Source: Taudactylus pleione
Lineage: Eukaryota > Chordata > Amphibia > Anura > Myobatrachidae
Reading direction: 5' to 3'
Assembly (NCBI GenBank): GCA_031769625.1
Contig: JAUIMM010000202.1
Span: 10,216,001 to 10,280,000, forward strand
Length of the DNA: 64,000 bases
Positions 11,590-22,430 of this stretch are shown here, in pieces. The translations under genes were made by a program, and so were the position numbers. The notes beneath the pieces are model-generated. The model was not told the origin of the DNA and made no database searches. It saw only the letters and a list, made by a program, of their open reading frames with translations. Numbering within the stretch: the stretch's first letter is position 1; each line of letters opens with the position of its first letter.

Positions 11590-12050
11590 ATCTCCCACCC
11601 ACCCTCCCCTATTGTGCCTTGTGTCGGCTTTATTTCATGGCAGGGAAAGACCGGCAATATTGAAGCATCCATCTTGCGGCAGTATGAGCGGTGTGCACCC
11701 CTTCAATGCACTGGTTAGGCTGACTTCACCCTATTGGGGTCAGCGGCACCTCTCAACCGAGCAGGCTGTATAGTGCATTGGCATGGGTGTCGGAGACCGC
11801 ATCACTTGCTTTGAAATGGACAGTTGGCCCTTGCAAGTTTTAAGATCACACTTGCCCTTGTCTGGGATAGTTGGCCCACGGGAGTTGTTATATCCTTTGC
11901 CTAAGACAAGTGGAAGCTGGTTGTTTGCCATTCTTTCTTCTGCCACCATACCTACCATTGTAACAAAATAAAGCTGACCATTTATTTTTTCAAGGCATAA
12001 CTTGGTCTTGTGTGTTATTTTAGTTAAGTATAGATTAAGTTTATGGGTCA
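11590..12050 (+). repeat. Dispersed repeat X, copy 1
   Basis: Shares ordered blocks with 63060-63600: CCCTA(T/C)TGGGGTCAGC, TTGGCCCTGCAAG-like, TCTTTC..CCACCA, AATAAAG(C/G)CTGA and GT(G/C)TTATTTTAG. Both copies are on the plus strand and end near an AATAAA signal, suggesting a retroposed sequence or a LINE 3' end. The family was not identified. Confidence 0.55.
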
Positions 12051-12968
12051 CATCTACTGTATCATCTGACGATAGAAAGTTTCATAGTCAATTCATAAAA
12101 CAATAAAATTAAGCATAAGAAAACACTGTTTGCCCTCCGCTACTTATACCATTAAAAGAGGTAAAGAAGTTAAAAATAGTTGAGCAATAGAACATTGTAT
12201 TTACTGGTTCTCTGAATGCATAAGCCTGCGCTGCCGTGCTGGGAAAATGAATAAAAGCTATATCTAGACCACGCTTAATGATAAAACCTTTTTGAACTGG
12301 TATTTTTATCACACTGTCAGAGATTGTTACGATTCTTTCCACATTTGAGAATAATGAAAATAATGACTCTGTCCAACTTTAATAACTTTTTTATCACATG
12401 TTTGTGACCAGAATTTGTCTTTATGGATCCTTTTTATTACTTCTTTTGTGAAAATAAACTACTAAACCAAATATCGATCAAAAGTAATACAATTATACAG
12501 ATCTTCTTTTGGGCAACATTTCCCAAATAAAAACCCTTTACATCTTACTGCTTCTCCGTTCTGCGTTGTATATTGCAACAAAATCTGGAGGTAACATTCC
12601 CTTCTAGTCAGCCTGCGAATGAGGTCAAATCCTTGACATTTTACTATCCCCTCCAGTATATCCGGGATTGGGATCTCCAGGTGGGAGCTGTGGATGGCGT
12701 GGTGCTGTGATTTACATCATGGGGCCTCATCCCCGCTGTACAATGTTGCGATTCATGACACTGTGCAGTGGGGATGGGGCTACGATGGCGCGATTCACCA
12801 GAAATTGTGTAATCAAGCTCCAGACTGTCACAACCTCTCCCTTAATGTCTCATAAATGTGGCAAATTACCATTTGAGAACATAAAAAGTTTTCAGGGAGT
12901 AATCTAGAATAGTCCTCCAGGAGAGTGTGTCTTTCTGCTACATCACTAGGGGGGTGCAGGCCACAACA
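12051..12968. other. No gene seen
   Basis: 12051-12660 is A/T-rich. 12720-12830 contains CATCCCCGC..GGGGATG-type inverted words resembling the short repeat at 63635-64000. No exon recognised. Confidence 0.4.
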
Positions 12969-13049
12969 GGTGACACCATCCAAGGGAGTAACACCAAAAT
13001 AGCAGAGCTGCTCTGCTATTTTGGTGTCACCCCCTTGGATGGTGTCACC
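12969..13049. repeat. Long near-perfect palindrome
   Basis: Arms of 40 bp, starting GGTGACACCATCCAAGGG and ending in its complement, meet almost without a loop at CAGAGC/GCTCTG; only two mismatches are seen. Ends in GGTGTCACC fit the edges of hAT MITEs of the type at 14781, so this may be a foldback relic. Confidence 0.8.
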
Positions 13050-13314
13050 GAGCAGCGCTGCAGCAGCGGTGATAGATGATGCCTGCATGTGCACCTCATC
13101 CACACGCCCGTGTCCAGAGCGCTGGGCAAGCTCTCAAGGTGACGAAGACGGGGCGTGACACGCGGTCACGTCCCCAAACAGCACCTTTCGCGTGCAAGAG
13201 AGAGGTTGGTAAGTGCCACACAGGGTATCACCACAACTGGTGTTGCATCTGAGTAGCCTCCTTCCATACAGTGAAAGCGAGAAGAGGACTGAGTGATAAT
13301 ATTGTATATTGGGC

Positions 13315-13622
13315 AACACAGAAGGAACTACTGGATCACAGTACTGAGGTCTTGTGTTCAATTCCCTCTAAGGCCCTAATGGTGTGAAGTTTGGATGTTA
13401 TTCTTGTGCTTGCGTGGGTTTCCTCTGGGGCCCCAGTATCCTCACAGAAACTAAGAACATATTGGTAGGTTAATTGCATTCTGTGTGAATTTGCTTGTGT
13501 ACATGTAGCAAAATATGACTGTAAGCTCCAGTAGGACAGGGACTGTTGTAACTGAGTAAATATTCTCTGTAAAGTGTGTGGAATATGTGTTCGCTCCATA
13601 AATAACAGTTAATAAAATAATG
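13315..13622 (+). mobile_element. SINE (tRNA-derived, V-SINE-like core), copy 1
   Basis: Contains a box-B-like GTGTTCAATTCC, then the conserved CTTGTGCTTGCGTGGGTTTC core, GTAAGCTCC, and a tail GTGTGGAATATGTGTTCGCT leading into AATAAC repeats. The same order occurs at 21055-21366. These blocks are typical of vertebrate SINEs sharing a conserved core and a LINE-derived tail. The 5' end is approximate. Confidence 0.75.
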
Positions 13623-14109
13623 TTATGCACTAATAATTGTGCAGACACATCACACTTTTCTTATGACATTGCACAGAAATTTATGCCAATACATATGTGC
13701 TGAGTATAGAGGAATTAAACTGACTTTTTGTCAGTCCATGAGAAGCAGAGCGTGCACTGCACATTGATGATGCCTTCTGTACCTCATCATCAACATAGTG
13801 AAGCTATTATAAGAGATGCAGAAACACATTTGCTGATTACTATGAAAAGGAAAATGGTAACCAAGACATAGTGATGTAATCAGAAACAAATGTAAAATTG
13901 TTTCATTGTTTCATATAAGTAAAAAAAACACCTGCATCAAAAACTCATCTTTAAAAAAAATTTAAAAAACCATATCAATTATATTATAAACATATTTATA
14001 TATAGTGGAAATTTGTCCTAATTTACACAGCAACCAGCACACAGATAACAGTCACTATTAACTATTAAAAAAAAAAGTCACTAGTAGTAGACCAATATTG
14101 ACTACCTAC
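13623..14109. other. A/T-rich intron-like sequence
   Basis: No feature recognised; it adjoins the donor site of the exon at 14110-14238. Confidence 0.45.
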
Positions 14110-14238
14110 CGGTTTGGGGCAGTGAACATATCTTGCTAGGCTGATTATCAGATCATGGGTAATGGGATCCACCAAGTTCCGGAAGCTTGCGTATCGATAA
14201 AGGACATCATCCAAGGATGTAGACTCCATGCCCAGATC
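14110..14238 (-). CDS. LRRC75A: Host exon of LRRC75A/LRRC75B-like gene (internal exon)
   Basis: On the minus strand a 129-bp segment begins after a pyrimidine-rich ...TTTATGTAG acceptor and ends before GTAGGTAG. It is exactly 43 codons with no stop. It reads DLGMESTSLDDV near its start, LYRYASFRNLVDP and THDLIISLARYVHCPKP to its end. I recognise this as an internal exon of leucine-rich repeat-containing protein 75A, or its paralogue 75B; the gene's cellular role is poorly known. The segment lies before the leucine-rich repeats. No other exon of the gene was found here, so exon 1 should lie at higher coordinates or beyond the window and the later exons below or beyond. Choice between the two paralogues is uncertain; coding status is well supported by frame and splice sites. 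Confidence 0.82.
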
Positions 14239-14507
14239 CTACATAAAAAAAGAAACTACGTAAATTTGTAATCTATCATTATTGTAAGGCTTACTCATAC
14301 AAACCCGATGGTCCACAGACAGGGCACATAAATCCTTAGGGATCAGAGTAGGAAACTATACTGAAGTATACATCTCCAGATCCCAAAGCAGTAGGGTTTT
14401 GTATTTTGGCCTAATGCCATCTGACATTCTAAACAGAGTTTGTGAATGGAATTTACATTAATTTACAAATAAGCAAAACTGAAAATCAAAGCAGACTATC
14501 AAGCAGA

Positions 14508-14707
14508 CTTGGGGTACATTTACTAAAAGTTGATATTAATCGGTTTTTAAATCAATCTAAATCGATGTGGAGTTTCTGGGGCTAAATCACACATTTACTA
14601 ACAGGCAATTTAGTTTTTTTTTAAGTGTTAGTAAATGTGTGATTTAGCCCCAGAAACATAACATTGATTTAGATCGATCAAAAACAATTAAAGTCAACCT
14701 TTAGTTT
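14508..14707. repeat. Foldback MITE
   Basis: A perfect 32-bp inverted repeat at 14572-14603 and 14626-14657 (arm starting GTTTCTGGGGCTAAATCACA) sits inside longer imperfect arms beginning near TTGGGGTACATTTACTAAAA. No coding sequence. The superfamily is not determined. Confidence 0.65.
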
Positions 14708-14780
14708 GAGATTCTTCCTACTTGGGAACAGCAGGATTTGCAATATAGTTTACCAATCCCTTACTTTTTACTGTTGCAGG

Positions 14781-15132
14781 CAGTGGCGTCCCTCCCCATG
14801 GTGTCACCTGGTGCGAGGTGGGATGTTGTGTTGCGCCGCGCCAAAATGGGGCATTGCCTCGGGGGAACGGCGCGACCTCTTGCGAGAAGGGGCGTAGCCT
14901 TGCAGCCGAACACCCGTGGTCCCGAGCCTGGAGGCAGGGGGTGGGGTGCCGGAGATGTGTGCAGAGCCGGCTGGCTCCCTCACAGTGTGAGGAGCCGAGT
15001 GCTGCACTTAATTATACAGTGCTGCACCCGGCTCCTGTCACAGAGGGGGAGTCTGCACCTTGGTGTCACCCCTAGAAAGGGTGACACCCGTGTGTGGCCC
15101 GCACCCCCCGCACCTCCCTTGTGATGCTACTG
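14781..15132. mobile_element. hAT MITE with perfect 8-bp duplication
   Basis: Begins CAGTGGCGTCCC and ends GATGCTACTG, flanked on both sides by GTTGCAGG (14773-14780 and 15133-15140). The 352-bp body is GC-rich and non-coding, with GGTGTCACC words near both ends. Confidence 0.85.
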
Positions 15133-16044
15133 GTTGCAGGGGCTGTGAACTAGAATTAGTAATTACCATCTTTAGTGCACAACTTCTCATGCTATGCGAA
15201 GAATCCAAACCTTATGTTTTGTGGGTAAATCCTCAATGCCTGGCATATTTCTGTGACAATCTTTACTCTACATAAAGAGAACTTAAATCTTAATTTTATT
15301 TAGTAAATAGTTGGTAGTAGAATACACAGCGTGGCGCACCATTGAGAGAGCGTGTCTGACGTGTCATGCTCCATCCACAGGGCATGTCTAGCTCCACCTA
15401 TGGATGTATCGATGCTTAAATGCTTTTTGCGAGATATTTCTATATAAAATTAGTAACAATATATTTTGGGAAATTTAGCAAGTATTGATACTAACATTGC
15501 TGCCTGCAATTCTCGATTTCTTGTTTGCAACTAACCGCTGTGATATTTGTTTTCTTCTCACTCAGCACAACATACATGATTAATGTATCCAAATGCACTT
15601 TGACCTTGTTTGTATTCAACCCTAAGCATATGTTTGTTGCCAGGATGACTGAGAATATTTGCTAAGTATTTGCTAAGTATGTTCTTTCATTGTGAACCCT
15701 GGACTGCCGCAACTTGTATGCCCTGCAAAGAGAAAAAGTCTATTTGCGCTATTAAGACACTATTTACTATAAAATAAGAAAATAATCAGGGGATCTGGTG
15801 TTCACTAAACAACACATATAAATCTATTAATATATTTATATGCAATGTATATTTATTCAGACTAGAATATGACTAGTCATAATGGAAACATTAATGTTTA
15901 GACATATGACACATACATAAATACTAACAAATGCTGCATATAAAAATACATACAACCAATAAAACGACTATAATGATCATAATAACTCCATGGAGATCTC
16001 CAAGTATAATATATGAATGACACTGTGCTTTTTAAAAGGACTCA
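15133..16044. other. A/T-rich sequence, nothing recognised
   Basis: No exon, tandem array or element terminus recognised apart from the left flank of the MITE at 16045. Confidence 0.45.
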
Positions 16045-16429
16045 GGGCCTGATTCAGAGGCGCTCGCAAAAAACGAGCGCTCGCTCTGAATCAGGGCGGC
16101 CGCATGTTTATTTTTGATCGGCCTCCTGGCCGCTCGCTAAGTTGTGGGTGACCACGCACAGCTTTAGCGAGCGGCCAGATGATGGTTGCGATGATCACGA
16201 CCATCGGGCTTGCGACGAGACCCTTGTGGTAGGGTCTCGTCCGTCGCAAGCCCCAGTGAGCTTCTGGCTCTAATAGAGCCGGAAGCTCACCACTGACATC
16301 AGTGGGGACGCCCCCAAACAGCACTGTTTGGCCAGCCATCCCCCCCCCCCCCCCCCCGGCCATCGACCTGCTCGGCCATCGACCCGCTTGCGAGCGCTTT
16401 GCGCTTGCGAGCGGGTCTGAATCAGGCCC
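16045..16429 (+). mobile_element. Hairpin-chain Harbinger MITE, family A, copy 2 (short)
   Basis: Begins GGGCCTGATTCAGAGGCGCT and ends GCGGGTCTGAATCAGGCCC, flanked by TCA (16042-16044 and 16430-16432). At 385 bp it lacks several hairpins of the 500-550 bp copies. The stem CAGTGAGCTTCTGGCTC pairs with its complement although its bases differ from the same stem in other copies. A long C-run occurs at about 16341-16358. Confidence 0.88.
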
Positions 16430-16529
16430 TCAGTCCATATATTCACAAGATATCGCTCCTGGTTTTAAGCCACAAATAATAATGCAAATGGTAACATGAA
16501 AACTTGTATAATCACCACTCTACACTAAT

Positions 16530-16890
16530 GTTAGTAATCAGCACTCAGTATGCTGCACGGGAATAGGCGGTCCTGAGCACCCCCTGTGCTGTAAAGAGAG
16601 GTGCAGCGGCTGCAATTGCACGCTGCCCGTGTATCCACCTGCGGGAGTCCGCCTGGACCACAGATGCTGACTCTGGAAGTGGACGCCAGTAGTCTCTATA
16701 TTCCAGATGGTATGGAGGATTCCTCAAGTGGACAGCAACACCAATAAAAAGTATATGGCAACCAGTCCCAGCGATAGCATTCGCAGTCGTGCATTCGCAA
16801 AGGGCTTTGGATCCTCTAACCGGTTTCGCTCCAGTCTAGAGGGAGCTTTTTCAAAGAGTGGACCACTCTAAACTCTTGTTTTTGTAACTT
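16530..16890 (-). repeat. Terminal-repeat fragment with hammerhead-like motif
   Basis: GC-rich, non-coding segment. On the minus strand at 16823-16855 it reads TTGAAAAA, a 5-bp stem GCTCC/GGAGC, then GAAAC, the order of the hammerhead ribozyme core (CUGAUGA, stem II, GAAA) but with changes in the first box. Penelope-like elements are known to carry hammerheads in their terminal repeats, so this may be such a relic. Confidence 0.4.
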
Positions 16891-17342
16891 GTATGCCCTA
16901 CCTATAATTATTCTTTTTTCTCTTTTCCCATACCTTTATAGTATTTCCAAATCATTAGAACCACCAGATACTCTAATGGTGCATACACACTGGCCGATAT
17001 TACTGAGCACTTGCATGATTACATAGATAGTTAACAGTACAATTTATTAGGATAAAACACACTGCTAAAATCAGATCCCGCCAATTCCTTCAACAATTCC
17101 ACCGCAAAATGGTCAGTGCATAGACATTGTAGTATTACAACACTACAAAAGTGCCATTATAGTGCAGATGAAATTGTGCAAATAGAATGTGAACATATAG
17201 TCCTTGATTTCTGGTGGTGTGAGTAAACAGATGATGGAAAGTCCTCACAGAAGTAGGCAGTTTAAACTCCATACCACCTAGCATTGCTTTTGGGATGAAG
17301 TCCAACAAGGAAATCCTTTTCAAAACAGCATGGTATGGCACA

Positions 17343-17487
17343 ACGCGTTTTGGATGCTTCCAAGCGTCCTTTTTCAAGTGCAGAGTACCATGCTCTCAAT
17401 GCCGCTGCTTTAAATATGGTTGTCCCGGAAGAGAGCATGGTACTCTGCACTTGAAAAAGGACAATTGGAAGCATCCGAAACACGTTG
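17343..17487. other. Pair of divergent hammerhead-like motifs
   Basis: Minus strand 17343-17376 and plus strand 17450-17487 each read TTGAAAAAGGA, a short imperfect stem-loop, ATCC and then (A/G)AAAC followed by (A/G)CGTTGTG. The plus copy keeps GAAAC, the minus copy has AAAAC. The order fits a decayed hammerhead core, and catalysis is unlikely as written because the CUGAUGA box is altered. Confidence 0.35.
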
Positions 17488-17494
17488 TGCCAGT

Positions 17495-17826
17495 CAGTGG
17501 CGTAAGTTCATCCCAGACACCCAGAGGCAAGTTATAATTTGGTGCCCCTCGTCACAGCCACTGTTATGTAGCAATTAGCATGCAGACAGGCTATAGCTAG
17601 ACGAAGGCAGCAGCTGATGGTCTGACATGGAGATCTCCACTAGAGTATGGTAGTTTCTCAGTTGCCGGGAAGGGGTGCCATGTATTGGGCGGCCATGACG
17701 GTACACTCCGGGTACATAGTTATAGCCCTAAGTGGGGTGAATATGTTGTGGACAATGGAGGAGGTGCCCCTTCAGAGCTGGAGCCCGGCGGCAGGTGTCT
17801 CCATTGTCTCCCATAGCTCTGCCCCT
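17495..17826. mobile_element. hAT MITE inserted in the foldback element
   Basis: Starts CAGTGGCGTAAGTTC, like the hAT MITE at 14781, and ends near CTCTGCCCC. Flanks GTGCCAGT and TGGCCAGT are similar but not identical. Removing the segment restores the palindrome of the host element, which supports the boundaries. Confidence 0.6.
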
Positions 17827-17956
17827 GGCCAGTACCATGCTGTTTTGAAAAGGATTTCATTGTGCACTGACCATTTTGCGGTGGAATTGTTGATGAATTG
17901 GATCTGATTTTAGTAGTGTGTTTTATCCTAATAAATTGTACTGTTAACTATCTATG

Positions 17957-18247
17957 AAATCCATCCAAATAATTTTTATACATTCGTCTGAGGGAAGCGC
18001 TTGAAGTTACTTATCAAAGACCCATTTTTCTTTTGATGTTTACAAGTTAGTTGGTGTACAACTTGTTATATTGTTAAGTTTTTTGAGCTGCATACCATCA
18101 GTTAATTGCGCATTGAATATACCCCGCTCTCTCTTATACTGGTTTGCATGATTACGACATCGTAATTGTGCAATCGCTCAGTAATTTGTGCACTATAATG
18201 ATGGAAACGACCAGCAATGTGCGCTCCCGCTGGTGGTTTCCGACATT
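17957..18247. other. Nothing recognised
   Basis: Non-coding; contains GATTACGACATCGTAATTG-type inverted words of an unassigned repeat. Confidence 0.4.
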
Positions 18248-18797
18248 GGGCCTGATTCAGAGCTGAACGCTCTGACCAGAGCGCTCGCTCTGAATCAGGG
18301 CCCTCCTACCTTTTTTTGGAGCGTCCTCATGGACGCTCGCATAGCTGTGGGTTACCACCCACAGCTTATGCGAACGTCCATGATGATGGTCGCGATGGTC
18401 TTGACCATCGCGACCATCGGGCTTGCGACGGAGACCCTGCGGTAGGGTCTCGCTGCCGCAAGCCCTGTAGTGATTTTGGCTCTATCAGAGCCAAAATCAC
18501 TCCCACTGACATCACTAGTGATGTCAGTGGGGCCGGCTGGAGACGGTAGGCGTTCCCATGGGAATGCCTCCGTCTGGCAGGCACGCCCCCGGCACGCCCA
18601 CCAAAGGGGGCGTGCTGTCAATCAACATCGACAGCACGCCCCCTTTGGTGCGAGACCCGGAGCGGTGGTGAGCCCGTCGCTCGCCGGGTCTCGCGCATGC
18701 GCACGACGGAGCTCCCTCCATCGTGCGCATGCACAGTGAGGAACATCGACCCGCTTGCGAGCATCCTGCCGCTCGCGAGCGGATCTGAATGACCCCC
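18248..18797 (+). mobile_element. Hairpin-chain Harbinger MITE, family A, copy 3 (best example)
   Basis: Begins GGGCCTGATTCAGAGCTGAA, ends GATCTGAATGACCCCC, flanked by ATT (18245-18247, 18798-18800). Eleven hairpins follow end to end: 18248-18303 (the left end folded on itself), 18321-18376, 18377-18420, 18418-18465, 18469-18501, 18504-18529, 18541-18575, 18600-18649, 18650-18694, 18695-18732 and 18748-18785. Almost no base lies outside a stem or loop. It is 550 bp and non-coding. Confidence 0.9.
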
Positions 18798-18959
18798 ATT
18801 GTCCATCACCTGAACATAACGACAGATTGTGCATATTTAGTGATGAGGGAGAGAGCCTACACTGAATGACTGATCGCTCAGTGTAGGCACCACAGGGGAT
18901 CAGGGACGACGGTACGATTACGATGTCATAATCGCACTCTTTCCTGATTGCCCTTAACT
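18798..18959. other. Unassigned repeat-like sequence
   Basis: Contains a stem GCCTACACTGA..TCAGTGTAGGC at about 18855-18888. No further identification. Confidence 0.35.
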
Positions 18960-19150
18960 CAGTGGTCCTCATGAGCCCACACAGTTAACGTTTTTCAGGT
19001 CACCCAGCAGGTGCACAGGTGTATTCATTACTCACTGACACATTTTAAAAGATCCACAAGTGGAGCTAGTTATTTCACTTGTGATTTTGTAAGAAGATCT
19101 GGAAAACATTCATTGTTTGGGCTCCTGAGGACCGAGTTTGAGAACCTGTG
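18960..19150 (-). mobile_element. hAT MITE (TCAAACTCGGTCCTCAGGAC family), copy 1
   Basis: Runs from CAGTGGTCCTCATGAGCCCA to GAGTTTGAGAACCTGTG and matches 49091-49292 in the opposite orientation, including the CACCCAGCAGGTGCACAGGT block. The flanking octamers agree only in part, so the ends rest on comparison with the other copy. Confidence 0.7.
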
Positions 19151-19584
19151 CTCTAATTAAACACAATTTACTCGTATCCGAGGAATAGATGAATAGATTG
19201 TTATCTGTAATATTACATTATACTTATCAGTCACATGAACTACTTTGAGCAATTGTGTTTGGGATCCTAATAGTATTTATTTAAACAGGCTGATTAAAGT
19301 CCACCACAAATCGCTGTATTAGCCAGCTACATAAAATATACTTATCTTTAGAACACGCTTATTGAGGTAGATATCATTTTGGTCTTCTATTTTACATATT
19401 GTTCAACTACTTTTGAATCTATATTTCACCTAAATACCATTGGATTACCACTTATGTTAAGAAATTACAGACTTACTTTAATGATCATCTTTTGGGTTTA
19501 AAAAACAGATTTTAAAACTTTTTGTTGAATTGTCCTTTTTTTATGTTCACAGTGAGGAACTCACATTGGGAGTACTATCTCCCA
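19151..19584. other. A/T-rich sequence, nothing recognised
   Basis: No exon, tandem array or mobile-element end seen. Confidence 0.45.
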
Positions 19585-19914
19585 GGCTCGGACTGGGCCG
19601 CCGGGGAGTTGGGTAATTCCCTGGTGGGGCCCACTGATTTTAGGCCTTGCCCCTTTTTAAGAGGGGACGGGGTTTAGCGGACCGCGTTGGGGGGAGGGGT
19701 GTCGCGTGCAGCTCAAGGCACAGGCTGACAGGGCTGTCTCCCAGGACCCAAAGCCGCCACCTGAACTGTTGCTGATCCCCTTCACCTGAACATGACTTCA
19801 AGCACTGGGTGGGCCGGGAGTGGGGCCACAGGCAGGGGTGGGGTCACAGCCAGAGAAGACCTAAGGAAAGCAAGTTAGTGCTAGAGGTGTGAGGGAGGTT
19901 TCAGTGCAATCTGT

Positions 19915-22110
19915 GACTGGGGGGTGGTGGGGTTGTGTGAGGGGACATTGTGATCTGTGAGGGGGGACTGTGTGAGGGGACAGTGTGATCTGTGAGGTGG
20001 GACTGCTGTGTGAGGGGACAGTGCGATCTGTGGGGGCGGGCTGTGTGATCTGTGTGAGGGGGGCTGTGTGATCTGTGAGAGGGGCTGTGTGAGGGGACAG
20101 TGTAATCTGTGAGGGGGGAACTGCTGTGTGTGAGGTGACAGTGTGATCTGTGAGGGGGGCTGTGTGAGGGGACTGTGATCTGTGAGGGGGGCTGTTGTGT
20201 GAGGGGACAGTGTGATCTGTGAGGGGGGAACTGCTGTGCGTGAGGGGACATAGTGTTCTGTGAGACAGTGTGATCTGTGAGGGGGGCTGTTGTGTGAGGG
20301 GACAATGTGGTCTGTGAGGCGGGGCTGTTGTGTGAGGGGACAGTGTGATCTGTGAGGGGGTCTGTGTGAGGGGACAGTGCGATCTGTGGTGGGGACTGTG
20401 TGATCTGTGTGAGGGGGGCTGTGTGATCTGTGAGGGAGGGGCTGTGTGAGGGGACAGTGTGATCTGTGAGGGGAGCTGTTGTGTGAGGGGAAAGTGTGAT
20501 CTGTGAGGGGAGCTGTTGTGTGAGGGGACAGTGTGATCTGTGAGGGGGAGCTGCTGTGTGAGGGGACAGTGTGATCTGCGAAGGGGGGGCTGTGTGAGGG
20601 GACATTGTGATCTGTGAGGGGGGACTGTGTGAGGGGACAGTGTGATCTGTGAGGTGGGACTGCTGTGTGAAGGGACAGTGCGATCTGTTTCTGTGTGATC
20701 TGTGAGTGAGGGGCTGTGTGAGGAGACAGTGTGAGCTGTAAGGGGGGGCTGTGTGATCTGTGAGGGGGCTGTTGTGAAGGGACAGTGCGATCTGTGGGGG
20801 GGGGCTGTGTGATCTGTGTGAGGGGGCTGTGTGATCTGTGAGGGAGGGGCTGTGTGAGGGGACAGTGTGAGCTGTAAGGGGGGGCTGTGTCATCTGTGAG
20901 GGGGCTGTTGTGAGGGGACAGTGTGATCTGTGAGGGGGGGGCTAATGTGTGAGGAAACAGTGTGATATGTGAGGGGAAAGTGTGATCTGTAAGGGGGGTG
21001 AGTGAGGGGACAGTGTGATCTGTGAGGGGGGGCTGTGTGAGGGGACAGTATGATCATTACTGCTTCACAACACTGAGGTTGCGGGCTCGATATTCACTAC
21101 AGCCCTAACTGTGTGGAGTTTGTATATTCTCCCTGTGCTTGCGTGGGATTTCTCGGGTGCTCCGGTTTCCTCCCACACTCCAATAATATACTGGCAGGTT
21201 AATTAACTCCCAACAAAACTTAACCCTAGTGTGTGTGTGCGCGCACATTGTAGAGAATATAGATTGTAAGCTACACTGGGGTAGGGGACTCATGTGAATG
21301 GCCAAACATTCTTTGTAAAGCGATGTGGAATATGTGTGCGCTATCTAAATAACTGATAAATAAATAATGATCTGTGAGGGGGGCTGTGTGAGGGGACAGT
21401 GTGATATGTGGGGGGGGCTGTGTGAGGGGACAGTGTAATCTGTGAGGGGGGACTGTGTGAGGGGACAGTGTGATCTGTGGGGGGGCTGTGTGAGGGAACA
21501 GTGTTATCTGTTAGGGGGGCTGTGAAGGGACAGTGTGATCTGTGGGGGGGGAGGCTGTGTGAGAGGACAGTGAGATCTGTGAGGGGGGACTGTGTGAGGA
21601 GACAGTGTGATCTGTGAGATTGGGGTAGTGTGATCTGTGAGGGGGTGCTGTGTGAGGTGGCAGTGTGTTCTGTAAGGGGGGCTGTGTGAAGGGACAGTGT
21701 GATCTATGGGAGGCTGTGTGAGGGAACAGTGTTATCTGTGAGGGGGGGCTGTGAAGGGACAATGTGATCTGTGGGGGGGGGCTGTGTGAGGGGACAGTGA
21801 GATCTGTGAGGGGGGACTGTGTGAGGAGGCAGTGTGATCTGTGAGATGGGGGCAGTGTGATCTGTGAGATGGGGCAGTGTGATCTGTGAGGGGGTGCTGT
21901 GTGAGGAGACAGTGTGATCTGAAAGGGGGTGCTGTGTGAGGGGGCAGTGTTGTAGCAGTGTGATCTGTGAGATTGGGCAGTGTGATCTGTGAGGGGGTGC
22001 TGTGTGAGAAGACAGTGTGATCTGAAAGGGGGTGCTGTGTGAGGTGGCAGTGTGGTAGCAGTGTGTTCTGTGAGGGGAGCAGCGTGTGTGTGAGGCTATG
22101 GTGAGCAGCG
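19915..22110. repeat. Degenerate ~34-bp G-rich minisatellite
   Basis: Units such as GTGATCTGTGAGGGGGGCTG + TGTGAGGGGACAGT repeat with lengths of about 27-38 bp for some 2.2 kb, interrupted by a SINE at 21055-21366. The minus strand has a long spurious open frame of Thr/Pro/Ser/His repeats. One strand is very G-rich with GGGGGG runs and could form quadruplexes. Confidence 0.9.
21055..21366 (+). mobile_element. SINE, copy 2, inside the minisatellite
   Basis: Contains GTTGCGGGCTCGATATTC (box-B-like), the conserved TGCTTGCGTGGGATTTCT core, TTTCCTCCCACACTCC, GATTGTAAGC and a tail with GTGCGCTATCTAAATAAC. ATGATC on both sides is the likely duplication of the array sequence. The 5' end appears truncated (no clear box A). 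Confidence 0.8.
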
Positions 22111-22309
22111 TGTGTGTGAGGCTATGGGGGGCAGTGTGTGTGAGGCTATGGTGGGCAGTGTGTAACTGAGTCTATGGGGGCAGGGAGGGGGTGGGGGCAC
22201 CAAAATAAATTCTTGCCCTGGGCTCCACTTGGTCTAGAACCAGCCCTGTGCCCAGCATGTATGTGTCTGACCTCCCGGCCCCTTCCCTCCTAGCCAGTCA
22301 TCAGATGTA

Positions 22310-22430
22310 TAGGAGGGGTATAAGCAGCATGTATAGGAAGGGAATAAGCAACAAGTATAGTAGGGCCATAAGCAGAATGTATAGGAGGGGCATAAGGAGC
22401 ATGTATAGGAAGGGAATAAGCAGTTTGTAT
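22310..22430. repeat. 24-bp tandem repeat, five units
   Basis: Units close to AGGAGGGGTATAAGCAGCAT + GTAT repeat five times with substitutions. Non-coding. Confidence 0.8.

Larger units (their letters stand above)
17022..17956. mobile_element. Foldback element with ~95-bp inverted arms
   Basis: Outer arms 17022-17120 and 17863-17956 are near-complementary (starting CATAGATAGTTAACAGTAC). An inner inverted pair, about 17305-17402 and 17432-17494, continues after the hAT insertion at 17495-17826. The inner arms carry GGTATGGCACAACGCGTTTT and its counterpart with GAAACACGTTGTGCC. The whole is a nearly symmetric palindrome with a small centre. No coding frame. Confidence 0.75.
19585..22247. mobile_element. 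hAT-like element swollen by a minisatellite
   Basis: The left part CAGGCTCGGACTGGGCCGCC and the right part CTCCACTTGGTCTAGAACCA + GCCCTG match the two ends of a common frog repeat. Between them the interior is nearly all minisatellite. No clear 8-bp duplication was found, so the superfamily is a guess. Confidence 0.5.

Noticed and set aside
19901..20893. 330-aa minus-strand open frame of Thr/Pro/Ser/His repeats
   Set aside because: It is the translation of the ~34-bp minisatellite; no start context, splice signals or conserved domain, and frames shift with unit length.
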